This document shows, piece after piece, positions 18,660-26,212 of a stretch of DNA of 64,000 nucleotides. The position numbers and the translations under genes are program-made. This DNA comes from Macondimonas sp045864775. Its GTDB lineage: Bacteria; Pseudomonadota; Gammaproteobacteria; UBA5335. Location: positions 682,001-746,000 of the forward strand of contig BTVR01000002.1 in the NCBI GenBank assembly GCA_045864775.1, written 5' to 3'. The notes under the pieces were generated by a model. The model saw only the letters and a program-made list of their open reading frames with translations, ran no database searches and was not told where the DNA came from. Every line of letters starts with the position of its first letter. The stretch's first letter is position 1.

Positions 18660-20065
18660 CGCCAGTCCTTTCACCCAACACCCAAGCGATCCTGCTGCTG
18701 ACTGCGCCGCTCATTGCCGGACGAGGCACTGCGTCATCGGATCTGCTCTCTTCTGGTGAATACAAACGTCTCGCGCGTCATTTGCGCGAGATCCAGCGTC
18801 AGCCTGCGGACCTCCTCTCGCCGGATGCAGCTGAGATCCTGCATGCGTGCCAACCGGTGATTTACGAGAGCCGCCTGCAGAAATTGTTGGGGCGGGGATT
18901 TCTTCTGAGCCAAGTGATCGAGCGCTGGCAAGCACGCGCCATCTGGGTAGTCAGCCGCGCCGATGCAGAGTATCCACGCCGTCTGAAGGCCCGCCTGCGC
19001 GAAGACGCCCCGGCAGTGCTCTACGGCTGTGGCGACATGGCTTTGCTCGAAACCGGCGGGCTTGCCGTTGTTGGATCGCGCCATGTCGACGACGCCCTCA
19101 TCGACTACACAATGGCAGTTGGCCGGCTCGCTGCTCGGGCAGGGAGAACGCTTGTCTCCGGTGGCGCCAAGGGCATAGATCAGGCCGCCATGCGTGGCGC
19201 ACTCGAGGGTGGTGGAAAAGTTTGTGGCGTGCTGGCGGACAGTCTGGAAAAGACCACCATGAACCGCGAGCACCGCAACCTGCTGCTCGATGGGCAGCTG
19301 GTCCTGATTTCGCCCTACGACCCGAGTGTCGGGTTCAATGTTGGCAACGCCATGCAGCGGAACAAGCTGATTTATGCATTGGCAGACACCTCACTGGTGG
19401 TCAGTTCCGACCTCAACAAAGGGGGTACCTGGGCAGGCGCTGTCGAGCAGCTCGACAAACTCAAGTTTGTTCCAGTCTTCATTCGATCGACGGGTGAGTC
19501 TTCCGTCGGATTGGATGGTTTGCGAAAGAAGGGAGCACTTTCCTGGCCGAACCCGCAAGACGTGGATTCCTTCGAGGACGTGTTCAACGTGGCGATGGCG
19601 ACGCCGAAGGCCTCCCCACAGGTTGGTTTTGCGCTGTTCTCGAACGAAGACCCATCGTCGGCTGATACCAAGCCAACGGCGCCCGTGCCACGCGACGTCG
19701 CGCCAGCGCCCCAGGCCGCGAGCGAGCCATCGGCACCGGTCGACGTTGTTTCCGATGCGCAGCCAACCGCTGAGGCATCGGAAGAATTGCCGCCAGTCAC
19801 ACCAGAGGCCTTAACGCCGATAGACGAGGCCAAGGAATCTCCGCAGCCGGAATCGACCCCTGCCGAAGTGCTCTTCGCTGCCGTGCGCACAGCAATTCAG
19901 CAGCTAATGACCACGCCAAAAAAAGACGCGGAGGTCGCTACAGCGCTCAAGGTGTCCCATACGCAGGCCAAGGCATGGTTGCAGCGTCTGGTCGACGAAG
20001 GCGTACTGGAAAAGCAGAAGAAACATTCGGCCTATACCGTCAAGCAGGAGCGGCTGTTCGAGTAA
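18656..20065 (+). CDS. DprA/Smf-family Rossmann protein with C-terminal winged helix
   Basis: A 469-residue protein. Residues about 90-310 hold the DprA Rossmann domain: LAVVGSR (136-142), SGGAKGID (168-175), RNKLIYALA (235-243) and GGTWAGA (256-262). A Pro/Ala/Glu-rich linker (about 320-410) leads to a winged helix (about 415-465, with VSHTQAKAWLQRLVDEGVL). True DprA loads RecA on incoming DNA; this copy diverges in the last motif (KGGTWAG for the usual KSGAL) and is coupled by ATGA overlap to the helicase-PRTase, not to topA or smg as housekeeping dprA usually is. In ShosTA the DprA-like protein is the antitoxin, so a regulatory partner role is inferred. The window shows no other dprA. Confidence 0.88.
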
Positions 20066-20299
20066 CCGATGAACACCAAGGCAGCACGCAAGCCGCAGTG
20101 CGGCTGTACTTATATAGAAAGGCCATGCGTTTGAGCGACCTACTTCGGGTATAGATTGTAGGCAATCCTGTGGTGATGTTCACGGGCTAACGTGAATGGA
20201 ACCCCATGAACCAAGCCACCCGGTCCGACGATCGAACTGCTCAATAGATGATTTGGCTGCCGCGCTGAAGAATCCTCATGTGAACGCGACGTGTTCGGG

Positions 20300-21469
20300 T
20301 CAAGCGGGATTAGTGGGAGACATTTCGGGCGTAGCGTTGCGTGGATTGCGGAAGATGAGCGGGGCCGCATCGCCCTCCCGGCAGGCGGTGTCGATGGCCT
20401 CGAGGACGCGGCCGTGGTGCGGCGAGAGGCGGCAGGCGGGATCGGCGGCTTCGGCCTCCCCGGCCAGCAGATACGCCTGACAGCGGCAGCCGCCAAAGTC
20501 GACCTCGCGCTCGGGGCAGGTGCTGCAGGGTGGCTGCATCCACGCCGTGCCGCGATAGCGGTTGAAGGCGGGCGCGCCGTGCCAGATTTCGGCCAGGGAC
20601 TGCTGGCGCACGTTGGGGAACACGAGATCCGGCAGTACGCGCGCGGCATGACAGGGCAGCGCGGTGCCGTCGGGGGCAATGGTGAGGTGCAGCCGCGCCC
20701 AGCCGCCCATGCAGGCCTTCGGCGTGCCCTCGAAATAATCCGGCACCACGTAGTAGATCTTCATCGGGCCGTCGTAGGCGGCGCGAAAGGCGGCGACGTC
20801 GATTTCCGCCTGGCGCAACTGCTCGCGGGTGGGCAGGAGCGCGGTGCGGTTGGCGAGCGCCCAGCCGTAATACTGCGTCGTCGCCAGCTCCACGTAATCG
20901 GCGCCCAGCGCCTCGGCCAGCGCCAGCATGGCGGGGATCTGGTGCAGGTTGAGCCGGTGCAGCACGAAGCACAGCACCATGGGGAAGCCGGCGTCCTTCA
21001 CGGCGCGGGCGATGGCGCGCTTGTGCTCGAAGCTGCGCGTGCCGGCGATGCGGTCGTTGAGCACAGCGTCCGCGGCCTGGAAGCTGACCTGGATGTGGTC
21101 GAGTCCGGCGGCGCGCAGCGCCTCGATGCGCCGGGCGTCGAGACCCAGCCCTGAGGTGATCAGGTTGCTGTAAAAGCCCAGCCCGCGGGCTTCCTGGATG
21201 ATCGTTTCGAGATCGCGGCGCACCGCAGGCTCGCCGCCCGACAGGCCCAGCTGCACGGCGCCGAGGGCGCGCGCCTGACGCAGTACGTCGATCCACTGCG
21301 CGGTATCGAGCTCATTGCGGGCGGACGGGTAATCGAGCGGGTTGCTGCAATAGGGGCATTGCAGCGGACAGGCATAGGTCAGCTCGGCGAGCAGCCACAG
21401 GGGCGGCGGCGCGGGCCGCTCAGCGCAGTTCGATCCAGCCGCGCTGTCGGGCAAGGTCGATGAATTCAC
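20300..21469 (-). CDS. pqqE: PQQ biosynthesis radical SAM protein PqqE
   Basis: A 389-residue radical SAM/SPASM enzyme that forms the Glu-Tyr cross-link in the PqqA peptide. The SAM cluster motif is CPLQCPYC (about 34-41), followed by LGLSGGEPAVR. Auxiliary-cluster cysteines occur in the C-terminal SPASM part (KACMGGW, LPCHAAR, CSTCPEREVDFGGCRCQ). The GTG start lies inside pqqD, overlapping it by 50 bases, and is supported by a GGAGGA sequence five bases upstream. It is the last gene of pqqA-B-C-D-E. The tail beyond about residue 375 is low-complexity. Confidence 0.96.
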   Translation of the reverse strand: MNSSTLPDSAAGSNCAERPAPPPLWLLAELTYACPLQCPYCSNPLDYPSARNELDTAQWIDVLRQARALGAVQLGLSGGEPAVRRDLETIIQEARGLGFYSNLITSGLGLDARRIEALRAAGLDHIQVSFQAADAVLNDRIAGTRSFEHKRAIARAVKDAGFPMVLCFVLHRLNLHQIPAMLALAEALGADYVELATTQYYGWALANRTALLPTREQLRQAEIDVAAFRAAYDGPMKIYYVVPDYFEGTPKACMGGWARLHLTIAPDGTALPCHAARVLPDLVFPNVRQQSLAEIWHGAPAFNRYRGTAWMQPPCSTCPEREVDFGGCRCQAYLLAGEAEAADPACRLSPHHGRVLEAIDTACREGDAAPLIFRNPRNATPEMSPTNPA

Positions 21470-21704
21470 GAATGTCCTCCGCCAGGGTCGCTTCGCCGGG
21501 GTACTCTGCGGCCAGCGCGTCGATCAGCGTGCCGAGGCTGGTCTGCCCATCGCAGCGGGTCAGGATGGCCGCCGCCGAGTCGTTGAGCCGGATCATGCCC
21601 TCGGGGTAGAGCAGCACGTGGCTGTGCTGGGCACCTTCCCACTGCAGCCGGTAGCCGGGCCGCAGACCGGGGATCCGCGCCGCATCGGCCGCCGCGCCGC
21701 TCAT
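21420..21704 (-). CDS. pqqD: PQQ biosynthesis peptide chaperone PqqD
   Basis: A 94-residue protein that holds the PqqA precursor and presents it to PqqE. Family marks: PGLRPGYRLQWE near the N-terminus, HVLLYPEGMIRLN, and the C-terminal winged-helix part FIDLARQRGWIEL. The ATG overlaps the pqqC stop by 4 bases. The frame continues upstream through pqqC but that reading is a shadow. Length is normal (about 90-95). Confidence 0.94.
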   Translation of the reverse strand: MSGAAADAARIPGLRPGYRLQWEGAQHSHVLLYPEGMIRLNDSAAAILTRCDGQTSLGTLIDALAAEYPGEATLAEDIREFIDLARQRGWIELR

Positions 21705-22441
21705 GGCGCTTTGGGCGCCGTGAAATAGGGCGGCATGTCGAGCACATAGGCCAACATCATGGCATCGAGCATGGACCAGAGCACGTCGAGCTTGAACTGC
21801 ACGATGGCCAGCGCGCGTTCCTGCAGCGGGCGGGTGTTGAAGTGCGCCAGCGTGAAGGCAAGGCCATGCTCGACGTCGCGCCGCGCTTCGCTGAGGCGGT
21901 TGCGGAAATACTGCAGGCCGGCGGCTTCGATCCACGGATAGCGGTCCGGCCAGCTGTTCAGCCGCTGCTGATGGATCTCGGGCGCGAACAGCTCGGTGAG
22001 CGAGGAGCAGATGCCCTCCTCCCATGGGGCCTGGCGCACGAAATTGACGTAGGCATCCACGGCAAAGCGCACGCCCGGCAGCACCAGACGCTGGCTTTCT
22101 AGCGTCTCGCGGTCCAGCCCCACCGCCGCCCCCAGCCGCGTCCAGGCCTCGATGCCGCCCTCGTCCCCGGCCCGGCCGTCGTGGTCGATGATGCGCTGGA
22201 TCCAGTGCCGGCGCACCGCGCGATCGGGGCACTTGGCCATGAGCGCGGCGTCTTTCAGCGGGATGCTGATCTGGTAGTAGTAGCGGTTGGCGACCCAGCC
22301 GCGGATCTGTTCCGGCTCGAGGCTGCCCTCGTACATGCGCACGTGGAACGGATGGTGGATGTGGTAGCGCGCGCCCAGCGCCCGCAGCCGGGCCTCGAAC
22401 GCGGCCACCGGCCAGGGTGCCTGATCCGCCGGATTCGTCAT
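21701..22441 (-). CDS. pqqC: Pyrroloquinoline-quinone synthase PqqC
   Basis: A 246-residue cofactor-free oxidase that carries out the last ring closure and eight-electron oxidation to PQQ. It is all helical; typical segments are YHIHHPFHVRMYEG, WVANRYYYQISIPLKDAAL and the active-site stretch RIIDHDGRAGDEGGIEAW. The ATG chosen has GAGGA about 7 bases upstream; an alternative start 60 bases earlier would lie inside pqqB. Ten bases separate it from pqqB. Confidence 0.96.
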   Translation of the reverse strand: MTNPADQAPWPVAAFEARLRALGARYHIHHPFHVRMYEGSLEPEQIRGWVANRYYYQISIPLKDAALMAKCPDRAVRRHWIQRIIDHDGRAGDEGGIEAWTRLGAAVGLDRETLESQRLVLPGVRFAVDAYVNFVRQAPWEEGICSSLTELFAPEIHQQRLNSWPDRYPWIEAAGLQYFRNRLSEARRDVEHGLAFTLAHFNTRPLQERALAIVQFKLDVLWSMLDAMMLAYVLDMPPYFTAPKAP

Positions 22442-22451
22442 TGCGCCGTCC

Positions 22452-23363
22452 TCACAACACCAGTTCCAGGCCGTCCTCGGCCACTTCGATTCCGGCGGCA
22501 TCGAGCTGCCGGCGCTCGGGGGAATCTTCGTCCAGAATGGGGTTGGTGTTGTTGATGTGAATCAGGATCTTGCGGGCGCGCGGAAAGGCCGCGAGCTGCT
22601 CGATCATGCCGCCCGGCCCGCTCTGCGGCAAATGCCCCATCTCCAGCGCGCGCTTGGTGCCCACGCCGCGGTCGATCAGGTCCTCGTCGCGCCAGGCCGT
22701 GCCATCCACCAGCAGCACGTCGGCCTCGCGCATGGGCGCGCCGAGGTGCGGCTCGAACGCGCCCAGCCCCGGCGCGTAGAACAGCCGCCCGCCGGTGGCC
22801 GGATCGGTGATGAGCAGGCCGATGTTGTCGCCGGGATGCGGATCATGGCGATGCGGCGAATAGGGGGGCGCCTTGCTCGACAGGGCAAAGGCCTGGAAGC
22901 GCAATCCCGGCGCCTCGGCCATCTCGAACGGCGTGCCGTCGGGGGAAACGGGATGCCAGTCGACGCCGCAGTAATGGCCAAGCATGGGAATGACCGGGAA
23001 ACCCGTGGAGAGATCCTGATGCACCGCGGCCGTGGTGTAGAGCGCGATCCGCGGCCCCTCGCGCAGCATCAAGAGGCCCGTGGCATGGTCGATCTGGGCG
23101 TCCACCAGGAGAACCGCCGCGATCCCGGTGTCGCGCACCGCCCGATGGGGATGCAGCGGCGCGAAGGATGCGATCTGGGCGCGGATGTCGGGGGATGCGT
23201 TGATCAGCACCCAGCGCTCGCCGTCGGCGCTCACCGTGATCGAAGACTGGGTGCGCGGCCGCGCGCGGAGCGTTCCGGCGCGCACGCCGGCGCAATAGGT
23301 GCAATGGCAGTTCCACTGGGGAAAGCCGCCCCCCGCGCCCGATCCCAGGACATGAACACGCAT
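22452..23363 (-). CDS. pqqB: PQQ biosynthesis protein PqqB (metallo-beta-lactamase fold)
   Basis: A 303-residue MBL-fold protein, recently assigned as the hydroxylase acting on the processed Glu-Tyr dipeptide. The N-terminus MRVHVLGSGAGGGFPQWNC is diagnostic; the ATG has GGAG eight bases upstream, while an upstream start at 23396 would lie in the intergenic hairpin region. Other marks include LINASPDIRAQI, LLVDAQIDHATGL and the C-terminal HINNTNPIL. It follows pqqA after a stem-loop. Confidence 0.96.
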   Translation of the reverse strand: MRVHVLGSGAGGGFPQWNCHCTYCAGVRAGTLRARPRTQSSITVSADGERWVLINASPDIRAQIASFAPLHPHRAVRDTGIAAVLLVDAQIDHATGLLMLREGPRIALYTTAAVHQDLSTGFPVIPMLGHYCGVDWHPVSPDGTPFEMAEAPGLRFQAFALSSKAPPYSPHRHDPHPGDNIGLLITDPATGGRLFYAPGLGAFEPHLGAPMREADVLLVDGTAWRDEDLIDRGVGTKRALEMGHLPQSGPGGMIEQLAAFPRARKILIHINNTNPILDEDSPERRQLDAAGIEVAEDGLELVL

Positions 23364-23397
23364 GGGGTCACTCCTTCCCCTCGCCTGAAACGACAAA

Positions 23398-23417
23398 GCC
23401 CGGCGGTGGGGCCGGGC
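23398..23417 (-). terminator. Stem-loop between pqqA and pqqB (attenuator or mRNA stabiliser)
   Basis: GCCCGGC and GCCGGGC form a 7-bp GC stem around a 6-base loop. On the minus strand it is followed by a short TTTGT run, so it is a weak or leaky terminator. Such a hairpin after pqqA is expected to let the precursor gene be expressed more highly than pqqB-E. The same structure could protect the 3' end of a short pqqA transcript. Confidence 0.55.
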
Positions 23418-23441
23418 CTTGCGAGAAACCGGAAACCGGCT

Positions 23442-23516
23442 TCAGCGGTTGAAGATGTACATCGTCACTTCGAAGCCCAACCGGAGGTCTTCGAAAGCAG
23501 GCTTGGTCCAGCGCAT
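23442..23516 (-). CDS. pqqA: PQQ precursor peptide PqqA (24 residues)
   Basis: Translation gives MRWTKPAFEDLRLGFEV followed by TMYIFNR. The conserved Glu (in FEV) and Tyr (in TMY), spaced ExxxY, are the two residues that become PQQ. Sequence and 24-residue length match PqqA from other bacteria. The ATG has GAGGGAG upstream (about 5 bases). It is the first gene of the pqq unit, and its promoter should lie in the 23517-23620 region, which also looks comparatively AT-rich. Confidence 0.96.
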   Translation of the reverse strand: MRWTKPAFEDLRLGFEVTMYIFNR

Positions 23517-23741
23517 GGTATCTCCCTCGTCGAACTCGGCGTGTGATGGTGCGGGCGTTCTGCTGCTGCCGAAAACAGCGGATCCTGAACGATCATCTTA
23601 TCGACCCGCTGATGCCCTGCCAAGGGGCCGCGCTTGCCGCGTGTTTCGCCCGCATGCGAGAATCGCGGCCCGATCTTCTCCTGCCGGTTCGGGTTCCATG
23701 CCGTCCGCCGCCTCATCCACGTCCCTTTCGGGTTCATCCGC

Positions 23742-24611
23742 ATGAGCGCGCGCACCCTCGACGGCCGCGCCCTGTCTCTGGAAGTCCGCAGCCGCGTCGC
23801 GGCGCAGGTCGAACGCTGGCGCAGCGAAGGCCGCCGCGCGCCGGGTCTGGCCGTGGTGCTGGTCGGCGAGGACCCGGCCTCGGCGATCTATGTGCGCAAC
23901 AAGCGCGCGGCCTGCGAAGCCGCCGGCTTCGCCTCGCACCATCACGCCTTGCCGGCGGACATCTCGCAGGCCGAACTGCTGGCCCTGATCGGCAGGCTCA
24001 ATGCCGATCCGGCCATCGACGGGATTCTGGTGCAGTTGCCGCTGCCGGGCCACATCGACAGCGAAGCCATCATCGAGGGCATCGATCCTGCCAAGGACGT
24101 CGACGGCTTTCATCCCTACAACATGGGCCGGCTCGCCCTGCGCCTGCCCCTGCTGCGCCCCTGCACGCCCTACGGCATCATGCGGCTCTTGGAGCGCACC
24201 GGGCTCGATCTGCGCGGCCGCCGCGCCGCCATCGTCGGCGCTTCGAACATCGTCGGGCGCCCGATGGCGCTGGAACTCCTGCTGGCCGGCGCCACGGTGA
24301 CCGTCTGTCACCGCTTCACGCGCAATCTGGCGGCCGAAGTCGGCGCGGCCGAAATCGTGGTCGCCGCCGTCGGCAAGCCGGGGCTCATCCCCGGTGGCTG
24401 GATCCAGCCGGGCGCCATCGTGATCGACGTCGGCATCAACCGCCTGCCCGACGGCTCGCTGGTGGGCGACGTGGCGCCGGAGGCCGCGGAACGCGCGGGT
24501 TGGCTCACCCCCGTGCCGGGCGGCGTCGGACCGATGACGGTGGCCATGCTGCTGCAGAACACGCTCGAAGCCTACGCCGCGCGCGAAGGCGTTCCCTGCC
24601 TGCCGGCCTGA
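23742..24611 (+). CDS. folD: Methylene-THF dehydrogenase / methenyl-THF cyclohydrolase
   Basis: A 289-residue bifunctional enzyme interconverting methylene- and formyl-tetrahydrofolate. Motifs are PGLAVVLVGEDPASAIYVRNK (catalytic Lys in YVRNK), DGILVQLPLPGHID and the NADP-binding VGASNIVGRPMALELL, then TPVPGGVGPMTVAMLLQNT. The ATG chosen gives the canonical length; a frame extending upstream to 23634 lacks similarity. The Shine-Dalgarno sequence is weak. It is a housekeeping C1 enzyme that would also feed C1 carbon in a methylotroph. Confidence 0.96.
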   Translation: MSARTLDGRALSLEVRSRVAAQVERWRSEGRRAPGLAVVLVGEDPASAIYVRNKRAACEAAGFASHHHALPADISQAELLALIGRLNADPAIDGILVQLPLPGHIDSEAIIEGIDPAKDVDGFHPYNMGRLALRLPLLRPCTPYGIMRLLERTGLDLRGRRAAIVGASNIVGRPMALELLLAGATVTVCHRFTRNLAAEVGAAEIVVAAVGKPGLIPGGWIQPGAIVIDVGINRLPDGSLVGDVAPEAAERAGWLTPVPGGVGPMTVAMLLQNTLEAYAAREGVPCLPA

Positions 24612-24874
24612 CCCGCCCCACCGCCGAGGGCCAGACCGCTGGGCGCGGCAAACCCGCGAGTCGGCCGGCGCGCGCGCTCGAGGCAACGTCGCATCGGGTC
24701 CCAGCGCTCGCACTGATGGTCCGCGCACGCAGGAGCGGGTGCCCCAATGCCCGTCTGGGGCCAGGCGTTTCCTGCGTCCGCAGCGACCGTGCCTGATGGC
24801 GTGGCCACAGGCACGGTCGGATGTTCAGCGTTTCCGAGCCCTTCGCGGGCCGATGCGCGGCCGTCGCGGCGGGC

Positions 24875-25552
24875 CTACAGCTCCGCCGCCGCGCGCAGCA
24901 GATTGTGGTAGACGCCGGCCAGGGTGAGAATCTCCGGGCTTTCGGGCGCCCGTTCGCGCAGGGAGCGGATGGCGCGGTCCAGATCGTAGAGCGCGCGGCG
25001 TTGCCCGGCCTCGCGCACCAGGCTCTGGATCCACAGGATGGCCACGTCGCGCTGGCCGCGCGTGACCGGCTGCACCGCGTGAATGCTGCTCGCCGGATAG
25101 ACGACCAGGTCGCCAGCTTGCCCCTTGACCAGGCGCGCACCGTAGCTGTCGTCGATGGCGAGCGCGCCGCCCTCGTAATCCTCAGGCGCGTTCAGGAACA
25201 GCGTGGCCGCCAGATCGGCGCGCAGCAGCTTGCTGCCGTCGAAGCGAATCGCGTTGTCGACGTGCGCGCCGAAGGCCATGCCGGGCAGATAGCGATTGAT
25301 CAGCGCAGGGTGGATCTGTCGCGGCAGCGCGGCGCTGACGAATTCCACGTTCGCCTCCAGCGCAGCGCCGATCATTGCCTGCAGGGTGCGGGTCGCCGGC
25401 GCATCGGCGGGAAGCTGGAGATTCTGTTTCGCCGCGGCCGCCAGTGCGCCCGCCGTCACACGCCCATCGCCAAACGCCGCCGCATCGAGCAGCGCTCGGG
25501 CACGCGCCAGCGCGGCCTCGTCCAGCAACCGTGGGATGACGACCAACATCAC
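24875..25552 (-). CDS. Fe(II)/2-oxoglutarate dioxygenase, PiuC/PKHD-type hydroxylase
   Basis: A 225-residue double-stranded beta-helix dioxygenase. Metal ligands appear as HVDNAI (H and D near 97-99) and SIHAVQPVTRG (H near 158), with the 2OG-binding Arg at about 165 (TRGQRD). PiuC/YbiX-type hydroxylases are routinely encoded beside TonB siderophore receptors such as PiuA/Fiu and are iron-regulated. That context is present here, since it overlaps the PepSY gene by 4 bases and lies downstream of a receptor. The substrate is not known. Confidence 0.9.
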   Translation of the reverse strand: MMLVVIPRLLDEAALARARALLDAAAFGDGRVTAGALAAAAKQNLQLPADAPATRTLQAMIGAALEANVEFVSAALPRQIHPALINRYLPGMAFGAHVDNAIRFDGSKLLRADLAATLFLNAPEDYEGGALAIDDSYGARLVKGQAGDLVVYPASSIHAVQPVTRGQRDVAILWIQSLVREAGQRRALYDLDRAIRSLRERAPESPEILTLAGVYHNLLRAAAEL

Positions 25553-26166
25553 AGTCCCCAGAGCACGAGCGCGGCGCCAAGGACCGTGGTGCCGCCGATC
25601 AGCCCGACGGCCAGCAGCCGGCCCGGATGCAGCTTGGTCCAGAGCAGCACGCCGCTCAGCGTGAGGGCGATCATGGCCCCGGCGAGCGTATCGGCGAACA
25701 GGATCCAGCCCGCGCCGAGCCCCGCTCCGGTATGCAGCCGTGCCAGCGTGGCGAAGAAGTTCGCGCGCTCGCGCGTCACCTCGGCGCGCGGATCACCCGC
25801 CCAATAGACGACGTTGATGCGCTCCTGCGGTGTGTTGAGCATCACGGTCCAGCGCCGCGCACCGTCAGCGTTGGGCGGGGGCGTGTCGGCGCCGGGGCGG
25901 CGCTTCTCCTCGGGAATGCGCACCTTGGCCCGCGGCAAGGCCAGCGCGTGCGGCAGCCAGGCTGCAAGCGCCTGGGGACTCGCGCCCGCCTCAGTCGGTA
26001 CCTCGAGGCGCTGGTGCGTCGGGGCATAGGCCATCAGATCCAGCTTCAGCACGGCGCGGTGATTGAGCACGAATCCGGACACGCCGAACACCAGGCCCAG
26101 CACCGCCCCCCACAACCCGATCCAGCCATGCAGCCGCGCGATCCAGGCCACGGCGGCCGGGCTCAT
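25549..26166 (-). CDS. PepSY-associated membrane protein
   Basis: A 205-residue protein with an N-terminal membrane helix (WIGLWGAVLGLVFGVSGFVLN, about 15-35), a periplasmic PepSY-like region (about 40-130, including WTVMLNTPQERINVVYWAG) and two C-terminal helices (WILFADTLAGAMIALTLSG and LLAVGLIGGTTVLGAALVL). Proteins of this kind sit in siderophore-uptake operons and may help reduce or release iron from ferri-siderophore at the inner membrane. It is coupled to the PiuC-type hydroxylase and lies 46 bases after the receptor gene. Confidence 0.85.
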   Translation of the reverse strand: MSPAAVAWIARLHGWIGLWGAVLGLVFGVSGFVLNHRAVLKLDLMAYAPTHQRLEVPTEAGASPQALAAWLPHALALPRAKVRIPEEKRRPGADTPPPNADGARRWTVMLNTPQERINVVYWAGDPRAEVTRERANFFATLARLHTGAGLGAGWILFADTLAGAMIALTLSGVLLWTKLHPGRLLAVGLIGGTTVLGAALVLWGL

Positions 26167-26212
26167 GCGTGGCCGTTCCGCCGCCGGGCCGAGACGCGCC
26201 CTGTCCGGGCGA

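Noticed and set aside
20066..20299. Integration site at the end of the helicase-DprA region
   Set aside because: No tRNA, integrase or direct repeat matching 16223-16320 was found by eye; only a short AGCCGCA/TGCGGCT inverted repeat at about 20090 is present.
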